Below, piece after piece: positions 26,719 to 37,252 of a DNA stretch of 64,000 nt (position 1 is its first letter; each line of letters opens with the position of its first letter). Under the pieces are notes generated by a model. It was not told the DNA's origin. It saw nothing but the letters and a program-made list of their open reading frames with translations, and did not search any database. Source of the DNA: Rhodanobacter thiooxydans (lineage in GTDB: Bacteria; Pseudomonadota; Gammaproteobacteria; Xanthomonadales; Rhodanobacteraceae); assembly GCF_030291135.1 (NCBI RefSeq), contig NZ_CP127409.1, positions 3,452,422-3,516,421 on the forward strand, read 5' to 3'. A program made the position numbers and the translations under genes.

Positions 26719-29700
26719 TCAGTTTCCTTGTGGGTTGGGGTGAAGTGTGGCGTTTGCCTTGCTGGCTTTACGCAGCCGATAACGAACCAGCAGGCGGTAC
26801 GCTGCGGGTATAACGAGCATGGACAGCAAGGGTGCAGTGACCATGCCGCCGATCATCGGGGCGGCTATGCGCTGCATCACTTCCGAGCCGGCGCCATGGC
26901 CGAGCAGGATCGGAAACAGGCCGGCGAGGATCACCGCGACGGTCATCGCCTTCGGGCGCACGCGCTGCACGGCACCTTCGCGGATCGCTTCGTCCAGCGC
27001 TTCCGGGCCGGCGTGGGGATCGAGCGCCAGTTGGTGCTCCCAGGCATGGTGCAGGTAAAGCAGCATCACCACGCCGAATTCGGCAGCGACGCCCGCCAGC
27101 GCGATGAAGCCGATGATCGTGGCCACCGACACCGCATGCCCAAGCAGCCAGATCAGCCACAGGCCGCCGACCAGTGCCAACGGCACGCTGGCCATGATCA
27201 GCGCGGCTTCGCTCACGCGCCGGAACACGGCATAGATCAATAGAAAAATGATCACCAGCGCAATCGGCACCACCACCTTGAGTCTTTCCATGGCACTGGC
27301 CAGGTATTCGAACTGACCGGACCACGCCACGGTCGTACCCGGCGGCAATTTGACTTGCTGCGCCACCGCGCGTTGCAGGTTGGCCACCACCGTGCCCAAA
27401 TCGCTGCCGGCCGTATCGACGTAGACATAGGTCGCCAATTGACCGTCCTCGCTTTTCAGCATGGACGGTCCTGCTTCAACGGCAATGTCAGCAACCTGGC
27501 CAAGTGTGATCTGTGCACCGTTGGCAGCGACGATCGGCAACTGCCGCAGCGCTCCGATGGAATCGCGCTCGGCACGCGGGTAGCGCACCACGATGGGGTA
27601 ACGTTCGCGCCCTTCGACGGTCTGACCGATCGGATCGCCGCCGACCACGGTTGCGATCAGTTGCTGCACGCGCTCCTGGGTCAACCCGTAGCGCGCCGCG
27701 GCGTCGCGGCGGATGTGCACGTCGACGTAGCGGCCACTGGTCGGACGCTCGGCAATCGCCGAACTGACACCGGGCACGGTCTTCGCCACCGTCTCGATCC
27801 GATCGGCCACGATCTGCAGCGTGGCCAGATCGGTACCCAGCACCTTGATGCCGATCGGGCTCTTGATACCGGTGGAGAGCATATCGATGCGGTTGCGGAT
27901 CGGCGGCACGAACAGGTTGGTCAGCCCCGGCACGCGCACGGCCTTGTCCAGTTCCGCCTTGATCTTGTCCATCGTCATGCCGGGCCGCCACTGGTCCTTC
28001 GGCTTGAAGGTGATCGCGGTCTCGAACATTTCCAGCGGCGCCGGATCGGTGGCCGTTTCGGCGCGCCCCGCCTTGCCAAACACATGATCAACCTCGGGCA
28101 CGGTCTTGATCATGCGGTCGGTCAACTGCAGCAACTGCGAGGCCTTGCCAGCGGACAAGCCTGGCAGTGCGGTAGGCATGTACAACAACGTGCCTTCGTC
28201 CATCGCGGGCATGAACTCGCTGCCGAGCTTGGTCATCGGAATGACCGCGGTGAGCAGCAGCACACCGGCCAGCACCAGGGTCGCTTTCGGATAGCGCAGT
28301 ACGGCTTCGAGGAGGGGCCGATAGCCATGGATCAAACCCCGGTTGAGCGGATTGTCGCGCTCGGCCCGGACGCGTCCGCGGATCAAATAGCCCATCAGCA
28401 CCGGTACCAGGGTCACCGCCAGACCGGCCGCTGCCGCCATCGCATAGGTCTTGGTGAAGGCCAGCGGCTTGAACAGCTTGCCTTCCTGGCCCTGCAGCGC
28501 AAAGACCGGCACGAACGACAGCGCGATGATCAACAGGCTCACAAACAGTGCGGGCCCCACCTCGGCGGCGGCATCGCCGATCAGCGACCACCGCTGCGCA
28601 CCTTGCGGTTCACGTCCGTCGTTCGCGTCACGCCAATGTTCCAGATGCTTGTGCGCGTTCTCGATCATCACGATCGCCGCATCCACCATCGCGCCGATCG
28701 CGATCGCGATACCGCTGAGCGACATCAGGTTCGCCGTGACGCCTTGCAGATGCAGGGCAATGAAAGCAACCAACACGCCCAGCGGCAGCGTGATCACGGC
28801 CACCAGCGCCGAGCGCAGGTGCCCAAGAAACAACACGCAGACCAGCGTCACCACCAGGAATTCTTCGAACAACTTGCTCCACAGGTTCTCCACCGCGGCG
28901 TCGATCAATTGCGAGCGGTCGTAGGTGGGCACGATCTCGACGCCGGCCGGCAGGCTGCGCTGCAGTTCCGCCAGTCGTGCTTTCACGGCGGCAATGGTGG
29001 CCTTCGCGTTCTTGCCCGTGCGCATCACGATGATGCCGCCGACCACTTCGCCTTGCCCGTCCAGTTCGGCGATGCCGCGGCGGAACGTCGGGCCACGGCG
29101 CACCGTGGCCACGTCGCGCAGCAGCACCGGGACGCCGCCGGCGTTGACGGTGATGGGCACGTTTTCGAAGTCCGTGCGGCTCTTCAGGTAGCCTTCGCTG
29201 CGCACCATCAGCTCCGCTTCGCCTTGTTCGATCACCGAACCGCCGTTGGCACCATTGGCGCTGCGCACGGCATCGACCAACTGCGCCACGGTGATTCCGC
29301 GCGCCGCCAGCGCCTGCGGATCGGGCACGATCTGCCACGCCCGCTCCATACCGCCCAACGTGGCCACCTCGGCGACATTCGGCACGGTCTTCAGCTGATA
29401 GCGCAGGAACCAATCCTGCAGCGCGCGCAACTGGCCGAGGTCGTGCTGGCCGGTGCGATCGACCAGCGCGTATTCGTAGATCCAGCCGAGCCCCGTGGCA
29501 TCGGGGCCGAGGGCGGGCGTCACACCCGTCGGCAGGCGATCCCGTGCCTGGCTCAGGTACTCCAGGACACGCGAGCGTGCCCAGTACAAGTCGGTGCTGT
29601 CATCGAACAACACATCGACGTAGGAGTCACCGAAGAACGAAAAGGCGCGCACCGTCGTCGCGCCAGGCACCGAGAGCATGGTGGTGGCGAGCGGATAAGT

Positions 29701-29895
29701 GACCTGATCCTCGACCACCTGCGGCGATTGGCCCGGGTAGCTGGTGCGGATGATCACCTGGGTGTCGGACAGGTCGGGCAGCGCGTCGACCGGCGTGCGC
29801 GCCACCGAGAACATGCCCATCAGGGCCAAGGCCAGTGCAGCCAACAGCACAAACACCCGATGTGCGATCGCCGCGCGAATCAGGGCGGCGATCAT
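26719..29895 (-). CDS. cusA: HME-RND copper/silver efflux pump CusA-like
   Basis: A 1058-residue RND pump with the pattern of CusA: N-terminal [20 protein letters not shown], helix-4 motif [20 protein letters not shown], and a Met-bearing porter domain. The presence of cusF downstream and the adaptor and channel genes upstream supports Cu(I)/Ag(I) export from the periplasm. The start overlaps the stop of the adaptor gene by four bases. Sequence is distinct from the pump at 9386, whose operon has a PII-like gene in place of cusF. Confidence 0.92.
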   Translation of the reverse strand: MIAALIRAAIAHRVFVLLAALALALMGMFSVARTPVDALPDLSDTQVIIRTSYPGQSPQVVEDQVTYPLATTMLSVPGATTVRAFSFFGDSYVDVLFDDSTDLYWARSRVLEYLSQARDRLPTGVTPALGPDATGLGWIYEYALVDRTGQHDLGQLRALQDWFLRYQLKTVPNVAEVATLGGMERAWQIVPDPQALAARGITVAQLVDAVRSANGANGGSVIEQGEAELMVRSEGYLKSRTDFENVPITVNAGGVPVLLRDVATVRRGPTFRRGIAELDGQGEVVGGIIVMRTGKNAKATIAAVKARLAELQRSLPAGVEIVPTYDRSQLIDAAVENLWSKLFEEFLVVTLVCVLFLGHLRSALVAVITLPLGVLVAFIALHLQGVTANLMSLSGIAIAIGAMVDAAIVMIENAHKHLEHWRDANDGREPQGAQRWSLIGDAAAEVGPALFVSLLIIALSFVPVFALQGQEGKLFKPLAFTKTYAMAAAAGLAVTLVPVLMGYLIRGRVRAERDNPLNRGLIHGYRPLLEAVLRYPKATLVLAGVLLLTAVIPMTKLGSEFMPAMDEGTLLYMPTALPGLSAGKASQLLQLTDRMIKTVPEVDHVFGKAGRAETATDPAPLEMFETAITFKPKDQWRPGMTMDKIKAELDKAVRVPGLTNLFVPPIRNRIDMLSTGIKSPIGIKVLGTDLATLQIVADRIETVAKTVPGVSSAIAERPTSGRYVDVHIRRDAAARYGLTQERVQQLIATVVGGDPIGQTVEGRERYPIVVRYPRAERDSIGALRQLPIVAANGAQITLGQVADIAVEAGPSMLKSEDGQLATYVYVDTAGSDLGTVVANLQRAVAQQVKLPPGTTVAWSGQFEYLASAMERLKVVVPIALVIIFLLIYAVFRRVSEAALIMASVPLALVGGLWLIWLLGHAVSVATIIGFIALAGVAAEFGVVMLLYLHHAWEHQLALDPHAGPEALDEAIREGAVQRVRPKAMTVAVILAGLFPILLGHGAGSEVMQRIAAPMIGGMVTAPLLSMLVIPAAYRLLVRYRLRKASKANATLHPNPQGN

Positions 29896-31196
29896 GGTTT
29901 GCCTCCCATCGGCATGCCCGGCATCGGTGCACTTGCGGCCGGTACCGGTTTGGCGGTGGTGTCATTCAGACGTTCCAACGCACCGGACAGGCTCGCCTCC
30001 GAATCGATCAGGAATTGGCCGGAAACCACGACTTTCTCGCCCCCCGCGAGGCCGTCGAGAATTTCCGTATAGCCGCCGGCCGCACGCCCGATGCGCACCG
30101 ATACGGCACGGAAATGGCCATCTCCCTCGGCGAGAATGACTCGCGTGTGGGTGCCCGTCGCGATCAGCGCGTCGTCCGGCACCACCGGTACGGCCGCGTC
30201 CGGAGTCGGGTTGAGTTGCACGGTAGCGAACATGCCCGGACTCAAGGCACCGTCGGGATTGTCGAGCACGATGCGCGCGCGCTGGGTGCGCGTCACCGCA
30301 TCCACATCCGGCAGCAAGGTTTCCACGGTGCCGTGGAACGACCGACCCGGCAGCGCATCGACCGTGACCACCACCGGCGTGCCGCTGCGCACCGTACCCG
30401 CCGCGGCCTGCGGCAGGGCCGCCTCGATCCACACGGTGGACAGGCCATTCACTGTCATCAAGGTCTGACCAGCCGTGACGCGCTGGCCTTCACGCACATC
30501 CAGTGTCGTGACGACGCCCGCCTGCGGAGCGTGCAGTGTGATCGCCGCACCCGCACCATGACGCGATGACTGAATATCTGCCGGAGTCAGACCCAGCACC
30601 TGCAGGCGTTGCCGCGCTGCGGAGCGCAGCTCGCGCGCGTCGGCGGACCGCGCCTGCTCCAGCGCGCGATATTCCGCCAGCGCACTATTCCATTGCGGCG
30701 CCAGCAATTCGGCCAGTGGCTCACCCGCTTTGACCTCGGTGTACGGTGCGCGTACGTCCAGCTTGCTCACCACCGCATCAACGCGGGCACTGATGATGGT
30801 GGCTTGGCGCAGATTCCAGGTGATGGTTCCTGGCACCCGGATGGCCGAAGCCAGCACCCGCCGCTCCACCGGAGCCGTGCGAACGCCCAGGTTCTGTACC
30901 GTCGCCGGATCGATCCGGACGATATCCTTGGCCGCCCCTTCATCGGCATACTTGGGCACCATCTGCATGCCCATCGGCGACAGGCCCGGCTTGTCGAAGT
31001 GTTGCTGCGGCACCATTGTGTCGTACCAATACAGGACTTTTTTACCACCGGCTTCCGGTGCGGATGCCGCGTTGCCAGCCGACGCCGACGCCGGCGCACG
31101 CGAGCGGCCGCCGAGATAGCCAACCACCAGCAGTACCGCCACGAGCAAGACGCCGGCGAAAATCATCAGGGCAGGTTTCACGGGCGCACGCTTCAT
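29892..31196 (-). CDS. cusB: Periplasmic adaptor CusB-like
   Basis: A 434-residue membrane-fusion protein with a single N-terminal membrane anchor ([20 protein letters not shown]). It has the CusB heavy-metal-binding segment ([20 protein letters not shown], then [11 protein letters not shown]), hairpin and barrel domains, and a Met-rich C-terminal tail ([13 protein letters not shown]). The start at 31196 gives an ATGA overlap with cusC and was preferred to an in-frame start at 31241 inside that gene. It transfers metal from CusF to CusA and links CusA to the outer-membrane channel. Confidence 0.92.
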   Translation of the reverse strand: MKRAPVKPALMIFAGVLLVAVLLVVGYLGGRSRAPASASAGNAASAPEAGGKKVLYWYDTMVPQQHFDKPGLSPMGMQMVPKYADEGAAKDIVRIDPATVQNLGVRTAPVERRVLASAIRVPGTITWNLRQATIISARVDAVVSKLDVRAPYTEVKAGEPLAELLAPQWNSALAEYRALEQARSADARELRSAARQRLQVLGLTPADIQSSRHGAGAAITLHAPQAGVVTTLDVREGQRVTAGQTLMTVNGLSTVWIEAALPQAAAGTVRSGTPVVVTVDALPGRSFHGTVETLLPDVDAVTRTQRARIVLDNPDGALSPGMFATVQLNPTPDAAVPVVPDDALIATGTHTRVILAEGDGHFRAVSVRIGRAAGGYTEILDGLAGGEKVVVSGQFLIDSEASLSGALERLNDTTAKPVPAASAPMPGMPMGGKP

Positions 31197-32467
31197 GGCA
31201 TCGTCTCCGAATTGGGTAGCAGATAGGCCAGCGCGGCCCACAGGCGCGCATGGGTCGCCAGCGCCTCGGCGTAGGCCAGCCGCTGTTCGATTTCATCGCG
31301 ACGGGCATCGAGCCACGGCTGCAGTGCACCACCACCGCGGTAGCTGGCCAGCGCCGTGCGTGCACGATCCCGTGCGAGTGGCAGCAACGTGTCCTGATAG
31401 CGCTGGACTTGTCGTCCCCAACCCTGCCAATTCACCACCGCACGCGCCACCGCTTCGCGCTGGGCGCGACGCGCATCTTCGTGATCGGCCTGCACCGCAT
31501 CCCATTGCGCCTGCTTGGCGCTGATTCCGCGATCCTGCCGGTTGCGCGTGAACAACGGCAGGCTCACACCCACCTGCAAGGTCACCATGTCCGAGAGATA
31601 CGGTGCACGGCGGCCATAGTCCACCGACACGTTCCAATCGGGGTGTTTGGCAGCCCGTGCCCGGGCGAGTGCGGCCTCAGCTACCTGTTCGCGCGCTTGC
31701 CACACGCGCATGGGCGCCTGCTGATCAATGGCTTGCTCAAGCAGGGCTGGCGCTACCGGCAGCACCTCGAAATCAGGCGCGTCGGCCACGGTGGCCGCGT
31801 CCTCACCAAGCCAACGCTGCAACCCCGCACGTGCTGCGGCGAGGTCGGCGTCAACGGCCTCCAGTCGGTTGTCCAGTGTGGCCGCATCCGTGCGCGCCGC
31901 CAGCGCGTCGGTGGCGCTGCCGTCCCCGCCACGCAGCCGCGCCTGCGCGATCTGCACGGCTAATGCGCTTTCGTCGCGCAACTCGCCCAGCAGCGCACGC
32001 TTCTGTTGTGTGGCCCATACCTCGATCCACGCATCGGCAATGCGTTCGCGCACCGTTTGGGCCGCGCCGACGTAATCGGCTTCGGACGCATCAATCTGCG
32101 CCGCGGCCAAACCGCGCTCGGCGTCGCGCGCCGCTCGCGATGGAATCGTCTGCATCACGCCCACGGTGCGCATGGTCATGCCGTCCGAGCGCAGGCTGAA
32201 AGCCCCCGGACTGGTGACAGGGAAATTGGAAAGCCCGAGCGTCAGGGTGGGATCCGGCAACTGCCCGGCACGCGCGCCTTCCTCGCGGGCTGCCGCCGTA
32301 TCGGCGGTACGCGCTTCAAGTTGTGGCGCCCGCGCCAAGCCTTGCCGAACGGCCGCCTCAAGCGTCAGCGGTGGCTCGATGGCACAGGCCGTCGTGGCCA
32401 AGGCCCCCAACAGGAGCGCGGCCAGACCCGACACCATCAGGCGCCGGGCAAAGTGAAAGGACAACAT
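31193..32467 (-). CDS. cusC: TolC-family outer-membrane channel CusC-like
   Basis: A 424-residue outer-membrane factor with a signal peptide (MLSFHFARRLMVSGLAALLL) followed by two repeats of long helical hairpins (ARTADTAAAREEGARAGQLP; EVWATQQKRALLGELRDESA). GGAG stands nine bases before the ATG at 32467, which was chosen over a TTG at 32485. It is the first structural gene of cusCBAF and overlaps cusB by four bases. Confidence 0.9.
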   Translation of the reverse strand: MLSFHFARRLMVSGLAALLLGALATTACAIEPPLTLEAAVRQGLARAPQLEARTADTAAAREEGARAGQLPDPTLTLGLSNFPVTSPGAFSLRSDGMTMRTVGVMQTIPSRAARDAERGLAAAQIDASEADYVGAAQTVRERIADAWIEVWATQQKRALLGELRDESALAVQIAQARLRGGDGSATDALAARTDAATLDNRLEAVDADLAAARAGLQRWLGEDAATVADAPDFEVLPVAPALLEQAIDQQAPMRVWQAREQVAEAALARARAAKHPDWNVSVDYGRRAPYLSDMVTLQVGVSLPLFTRNRQDRGISAKQAQWDAVQADHEDARRAQREAVARAVVNWQGWGRQVQRYQDTLLPLARDRARTALASYRGGGALQPWLDARRDEIEQRLAYAEALATHARLWAALAYLLPNSETMP

Positions 32468-32549
32468 GGGTGAATACTCCGTCAATCTGTGGTTTACGTC
32501 GCGCCATGCAGGCGCGACGCCACGTACGTCAATGCCGCAACGTGTCAGA

Positions 32550-32972
32550 TCAGATCAGGAGTGAGCAGAACAACAGCATGGGCGGAGGTGGTGGCGCGCG
32601 CAGATGCCCGGCACGTTGGAGCGCGCGATTCGATGGCAGCGCAACGACGGCGGGCGTCATCAGCATCGATGGCATTGCCGGCAATACGCTCAATGGCACC
32701 GCCGCCGTATGCGCTTCAACCTGCGTCGCGTGATCGGGCGTGCAATGCTTTTGGCACAGCGGGTTGGCGGGGGCATCCTGATTCTGCGTACAACCACCGT
32801 CCATGCCCGGCATCGAAGTCATCAGCGCAGCCGCCGGTGTCGCTTCGGGGACCGTCGGACAAACGTAGGCAGCCAGTGCCGTCTGCTGCCAAAGCATCAG
32901 CAGCGTCACCAGCCAGATAAGGCGGCGACGTGTGGTGCGATGCATGCGGAAAGGGCGGGCCATAGGCAACAC
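32550..32972 (-). CDS. Small membrane-anchored copper-responsive-type protein upstream of cusC
   Basis: A 140-residue protein with a basic N-terminus, one hydrophobic segment (RLIWLVTLLMLWQQTALAAYVC) and an exported part with C, H and M residues (SMPGMDGGCTQNQDAPANPL; CQKHCTPDH). It ends in a proline-rich stretch (RAPPPPPMLL). GGAG lies five bases upstream of a GTG start at 32972. It precedes cusCBAF in the same orientation and shares its architecture with the CopL-like protein at 40424 and the protein at 14975. A metal-sensing or accessory role is inferred. Confidence 0.65.
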   Translation of the reverse strand: MLPMARPFRMHRTTRRRLIWLVTLLMLWQQTALAAYVCPTVPEATPAAALMTSMPGMDGGCTQNQDAPANPLCQKHCTPDHATQVEAHTAAVPLSVLPAMPSMLMTPAVVALPSNRALQRAGHLRAPPPPPMLLFCSLLI

Positions 32973-33192
32973 TATATCTCCAAAATACCAAGAATTTCAT
33001 TGACCTGAATCAACTACAGATTGTCGGCCCGGTCTCCTTCGCTGTTCTCGCCGGCCAACCCCGGCCCTCCTGGAGAACGGGGTGGTCGCCAGCGCCGGGC
33101 GTGAGGAAGGAAACACATGGTGGCGTACTCCCGCGTGCCGGTGAAGGCATCGAGTTGGGTTCGCTTTGCTCCACTCGCCGGCGTTGATCATC

Positions 33193-35538
33193 TCAGTCAT
33201 GCCGCTTTCGGCCCAGCCGCAATGCGTTGGCAACCACCGACACGGAGCTCAAACTCATCGCCAAAGCGGCGACCATCGGGCTAAGCAACAGGCCTGTCAG
33301 GGGGTACAGCACGCCTGCCGCGATCGGTACGCCCAGTGCGTTGTAGAGGAACGCAAAGCCCAAGTTCTGCTTCATGTTGGTCACGGTATCGTTGGAGATC
33401 GACCGTGCCCGCACGATGCCACGTAAGTCGCCCTTCACCAGTGTCACCTGCGCACTCGACATCGCCACGTCGGTACCGGTGCCCATCGCGATGCCGACAT
33501 CGGCTCCGGCAAGCGCAGGTGCGTCGTTGATCCCGTCGCCGGCCATCGCGACCCTGTGTCCCTTGGCTTGCAGCTGTTGTACAAGGTCGATTTTGTCCTT
33601 CGGGCGGACCTCGCCATGAACTTCGTCGATGCCCAAGGTGCGTGCGACCGCACGAGCCGTGGTGACGCCGTCGCCGGTGGCCATCACGATTTTCAGGCCC
33701 GCACCGTGCAGCGCCGCGATGGCGTCGGTGGTGGTGGCCTTGATCGGGTCGGACACCGCGAGCAGGCCCGCCAGGACGCCATCCACCGCCAGATACATCA
33801 CGCTGGCGCCGGCTCGGCGCAGCTCTTCGGCCGGGATGGAAAGAACGGAGGCATCGACCCCGACCTCGTGCATCAGCGCGGTATTGCCGATCGCCAGGAT
33901 GGAGCCACCCACCTTGCCGCGTACCCCAATACCGGTGGATGACTCGAAGCTCTCCGGCGTTTCCAGCGTCAGGTCACGACGGCGGGCTTCCGCGACGATC
34001 GCGTCGGCCAGTGGGTGCTCGCTGCCCTGATCGAGGCTGGCCGCCAGGCGCAGCACCTCCTGCTCGGTGAACCCTTCGGCCGCGAGCGCGCTGTGGAACG
34101 CCGGGCGTCCCTCGGTCAGGGTTCCGGTCTTGTCCACGATCAGGGTGTCGATCTTGCGGAGGTTCTCAATCGCCTCGGCATCGCGGAACAACACGCCTTC
34201 CCCGGCGGCGCGGCCGGTCGCCACCATGATCGACATCGGCGTGGCCAGTCCTAGCGCGCAGGGGCAGGCGATGATCAGTACCGAGATCGCGTTGAGAACC
34301 GCGAACGTCCACGACGGCTCCGGGCCGAACAGCCCCCACACGAAGAATGTCGCGACGGCGGTCGCCAGGACCGCCAGCACGAACCAGAAAGCCACCTTGT
34401 CGGCCATGCGCTGCATCGGTGCGCGCGAGCGTTGCGCCTGCGCGACCAGTTGCACGATCTGCGACAGCACCGTCGCCGAACCGACTTTCTCTGCCCGGAT
34501 CACCAGGCTGCCGGTGCCGTTGAGGGTTGCGCCGATCACGCTGGAGCCGATGGTCTTTTCGACCGGGACAGGCTCCCCGGTCAGCATCGACTCGTCGACA
34601 TGGGAGCGCCCTTCGATCACTTCGCCGTCCACCGGCACCTTTTCACCCGGGCGTACCCGCAGGCGGTCACCGACGTGGACGTGGCCGAGTTCGACATCCT
34701 CCTCGCCGCCATCGTCGCGCAGGCGGCGTGCGGTCTTTGGCGCCAGCCCCAGCAGGGCCTTTAGGGCGGCTGATGTCTTCGAGCGGGCACGCAGCTCGAG
34801 TAGCTGGCCGAGCAGTGTCAGCGAGACGATCACCGCAGCGGCTTCGAAGTAGACGCCCACGCGGCCGTGTTCGTGGAACGACTCGGGGAACAGACCCGGT
34901 GCAATGGTAGCCACGATGCTGTAGCCGAACGCCGCCGCCACGCCAATGCCGATCAGGGTCCACATGTTGGGACTGAGGTTGCGGACCGACTGTACGCATC
35001 GAACGAAGAATGGCCAGCCAGCCCACACCACCACCGGCGTGGTCAGTATCAGCTCGATCCAGGTTCGGGTGTCCACCGGTAACCAGGGGAAGTGGTGGCC
35101 GAACATCGCCAGCACGAGCACCACCAGCGTCGCCGGCAAGGTCCACCAGAAGCGGTGGCTGAAATCACGCAGTTCGGGATGGTCCTCATCGTCCAATCCC
35201 GGCATCTCCGGTTCCAGCGCCATGCCGCAGATCGGGCAGATGCCGGGGCCGTCCTGGCGCACCTGCGGATGCATCGGGCAGACATACATCGTTCCCGCCG
35301 GTGCCTGCGCGGGGGCGTCATCGGGTCGCCGGGTCAGATATTTGGCCGGATCCGCCACGAAGCGTTCCAGGCAGCGCGCCGAGCAGAAATGGTGCGTTAC
35401 CCCTTCATGGTCGGCGTGATGGGCGGTCTGATCCGGGTCGACCTGCATGCCACAAACCGGATCGACCGCGGCTGTCCCTACGCCGAGGTGGGTGCCATGT
35501 CTGTTGTCGGCGCCCGTGTGGTGATGGTGGGTGTTCAT
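33193..35538 (-). CDS. copA: Copper-translocating P1B-type ATPase with YHS domain
   Basis: A 781-residue cation pump. After a His-rich start (MNTHHHHTG) comes a YHS domain (DPVCGMQVD ... HHFCSARC), then a heavy-metal-binding segment (YVCPMHP ... [10 protein letters not shown]), then the P-type ATPase core. The core shows the membrane CPC motif at residues 425-427, the phosphorylation site DKTGT with Asp469, the SEHP loop and the [18 protein letters not shown] hinge. These identify a Cu(I)-type exporter of the P1B-1 class. It is flanked by the cus operon and cop operon and seems to be its own transcript. Here copA denotes the ATPase, not the multicopper oxidase at 38533. Confidence 0.93.
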   Translation of the reverse strand: MNTHHHHTGADNRHGTHLGVGTAAVDPVCGMQVDPDQTAHHADHEGVTHHFCSARCLERFVADPAKYLTRRPDDAPAQAPAGTMYVCPMHPQVRQDGPGICPICGMALEPEMPGLDDEDHPELRDFSHRFWWTLPATLVVLVLAMFGHHFPWLPVDTRTWIELILTTPVVVWAGWPFFVRCVQSVRNLSPNMWTLIGIGVAAAFGYSIVATIAPGLFPESFHEHGRVGVYFEAAAVIVSLTLLGQLLELRARSKTSAALKALLGLAPKTARRLRDDGGEEDVELGHVHVGDRLRVRPGEKVPVDGEVIEGRSHVDESMLTGEPVPVEKTIGSSVIGATLNGTGSLVIRAEKVGSATVLSQIVQLVAQAQRSRAPMQRMADKVAFWFVLAVLATAVATFFVWGLFGPEPSWTFAVLNAISVLIIACPCALGLATPMSIMVATGRAAGEGVLFRDAEAIENLRKIDTLIVDKTGTLTEGRPAFHSALAAEGFTEQEVLRLAASLDQGSEHPLADAIVAEARRRDLTLETPESFESSTGIGVRGKVGGSILAIGNTALMHEVGVDASVLSIPAEELRRAGASVMYLAVDGVLAGLLAVSDPIKATTTDAIAALHGAGLKIVMATGDGVTTARAVARTLGIDEVHGEVRPKDKIDLVQQLQAKGHRVAMAGDGINDAPALAGADVGIAMGTGTDVAMSSAQVTLVKGDLRGIVRARSISNDTVTNMKQNLGFAFLYNALGVPIAAGVLYPLTGLLLSPMVAALAMSLSSVSVVANALRLGRKRHD

Positions 35539-35583
35539 GCATCCTCCCGTGACAACGGCAATGGCTTGACGTTGATCGACGTA

Positions 35584-36141
35584 TCAATACGCGTGGCGAG
35601 CGAAGGCGGAAGTGGTGCCGTCGTGGGCAACAAGCTCGACAACATAGGGCTGGACGCTGCCATCGGGCATCTCCATGCCCGGTGAGCCAGCCGGCATGCC
35701 CGGCACGACGAGGCCCTTGGCATCGGGCTTTTCAGCCAGGAGACGCTTGATGTCCAGCGCCGGCACATGACCTTCGACGAAATAGCCGCCCACTTCGGCG
35801 GTATGGCACGAACCCTTGCTGGCCGGAACGCCGACGCGACTTTTCACCGGGTCGAGGTTGTCGACATTGCGCACGTCGACGCTGAAGCCGGCGGCGCGCA
35901 TTTGATCGACCCATGCGCCACAACATCCGCAACTGGCGTTCTTGTGCACCAGCATGACCGGAAGCGACCCGTCCCGTGAGCTTGCTGTTGCGGCATGGAT
36001 TGTCGCCGGGGATGGCTGGCTGGACTGCGCATCGACGGGGTGGGTGCAGGCACCAAGCACGCTGAAGGAAACAACCGAGATTGCTGAGAACAAAACGTTT
36101 CTTGCATTCCTGACTGAGATGCTCATTCGCTTCACGGTCAT
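35584..36141 (-). CDS. DUF411-family periplasmic metal-binding lipoprotein
   Basis: A 185-residue protein of the DUF411 family, common in copper operons. It has a signal peptide with a lipobox (VVSFSVLGACTHP) and the conserved core VMLVHKNASCGCCGAWVDQM with its CxCC metal site. It also carries a distal SKGSCHTAEVGGYFVEGHVP and a Met-rich segment (GMPAGSPGMEMPDG). The ATG at 36141 overlaps the stop of the cytochrome gene (ATGA); a GTG at 36135 has better spacing from GGGAG and is an alternative. It is the last gene of the copLAB string and probably binds Cu in the envelope. Confidence 0.88.
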   Translation of the reverse strand: MTVKRMSISVRNARNVLFSAISVVSFSVLGACTHPVDAQSSQPSPATIHAATASSRDGSLPVMLVHKNASCGCCGAWVDQMRAAGFSVDVRNVDNLDPVKSRVGVPASKGSCHTAEVGGYFVEGHVPALDIKRLLAEKPDAKGLVVPGMPAGSPGMEMPDGSVQPYVVELVAHDGTTSAFARHAY

Positions 36142-37241
36142 TCTCCCGGTATCGGTGCGGATTGCCACTGGATGGACACGATCTTCCAGTCCTTGCCGTC
36201 CTTCTTGAGGTTGAGCAGCTCGCGGCTGCGCAACGTGGTCGATTTGCCTTTGGCCGTGGCCTGGATGTCGCTCTCGCTACCGACCATGGCGGTGTCGCCC
36301 ATTGGCATCGAACCCAGCGAGACCGGCGTGATCTTCGCACCCTTCAGGAACGCGATGTCTTCACCCAAGTGGCCATTTGCATATTCGTCGTGCGTCTGCG
36401 TATGGCCGCCTTCGCTGATGGTGACTTCGGGTGCTAGTAGCGCGAGCACGGCCGCGCGATCACCGCGCTGCAACGCCGTCTGGAACCCCTGCGCCACCGC
36501 TTCGGCCGCGGGTGCCGCCTTCGGCTTCATTCCGTCCAGCGAAAACGGGGCTTCGGCTGCGGGCGCGGCGGCTGCCTCATGATCGTGACCATCTTCCGCA
36601 GCCGCATCATGGCTGTGACCGGCTTCACTTGACATATCCATGCCCTTCATGTCGGCGGCACCGTGGGCGTCCTCATCGGCCGCCCCGCCATGACTGTGGC
36701 CACCCTCGTCGTCCATGTCGTGATCCGCGGGAGCCCTAGCCACCATGTCCTTGTATTGCGCCGGCGTCATGTCGGGCAGCTTCTGCAGAAACGCGACCAT
36801 GCTCCACATCGTCGGGTCGTCATGGCTGCCACCCCATGCGGGCATCGCGCTCATCTTGATGCCGTGCTTGATGATCCAGAACGCTTCCTTCGGCTCCACC
36901 CGCACCTGCGACAGGTTCGGCGGTTGCGGGTACAGACCCGGGCGTATCTCCGAGTCCTTCATGCCGGGCTTGAGATGGCAACCGGTGCACATCGCTGCGT
37001 ATTGACCGGCGCCCTTGAGTATCAACTGCGGATCGTTGAGGTCAGGCACGACGATGTCCTTGGAGCGCGCATGAATGGAGTTTTCACGCAGGGTCTGCAG
37101 TACCGCGAACACAGGCTTGGTGTGATGGTCGTCGGCGCCGATGTTGTAGATGCCGGAGTAGACAAACGCGCCCGCGCCGATGGCCAGCACGCCCAGAACG
37201 ACGGCAACCGTGATGCTGTGATGCTTGATGTGTTGCTTCAT
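36138..37241 (-). CDS. Cytochrome c fused to His/Met-rich linker and NTF2-like domain
   Basis: A 367-residue protein. A membrane anchor (residues 8-31) is followed by a class I cytochrome c domain with Cys85-Thr-Gly-Cys88-His89 and a likely Met ligand in IKMSAMPAWGG. A His/Asp/Met-rich linker (HDMDDEGGHSHGGAADEDAH and following) then leads to a C-terminal SnoaL/NTF2-like domain (AVAQGFQTALQRGDRAAVLA ... DWKIVSIQWQS). AGGAGA precedes the ATG at 37241. It lies inside the cop operon between copB and the DUF411 gene. The linker could bind copper and the haem could accept electrons from a cuproprotein; both are inference. Confidence 0.85.
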   Translation of the reverse strand: MKQHIKHHSITVAVVLGVLAIGAGAFVYSGIYNIGADDHHTKPVFAVLQTLRENSIHARSKDIVVPDLNDPQLILKGAGQYAAMCTGCHLKPGMKDSEIRPGLYPQPPNLSQVRVEPKEAFWIIKHGIKMSAMPAWGGSHDDPTMWSMVAFLQKLPDMTPAQYKDMVARAPADHDMDDEGGHSHGGAADEDAHGAADMKGMDMSSEAGHSHDAAAEDGHDHEAAAAPAAEAPFSLDGMKPKAAPAAEAVAQGFQTALQRGDRAAVLALLAPEVTISEGGHTQTHDEYANGHLGEDIAFLKGAKITPVSLGSMPMGDTAMVGSESDIQATAKGKSTTLRSRELLNLKKDGKDWKIVSIQWQSAPIPGE

Positions 37242-37252
37242 GATGTTTCTCC

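Noticed and set aside
27355..30072. Long open frame (905 codons) on the plus strand opposite cusA
   Set aside because: It is His/Arg/Gln-rich with no domain pattern and lies exactly opposite a well-supported RND gene; high-GC antisense shadow.
32997..33200. Minus-strand frame just after the copper ATPase, with a cupredoxin-like TGTREYATMCFLPHA in another frame
   Set aside because: The similarity to a cupredoxin C-terminus needs a frame change and lost residues; too weak to call even as a remnant.
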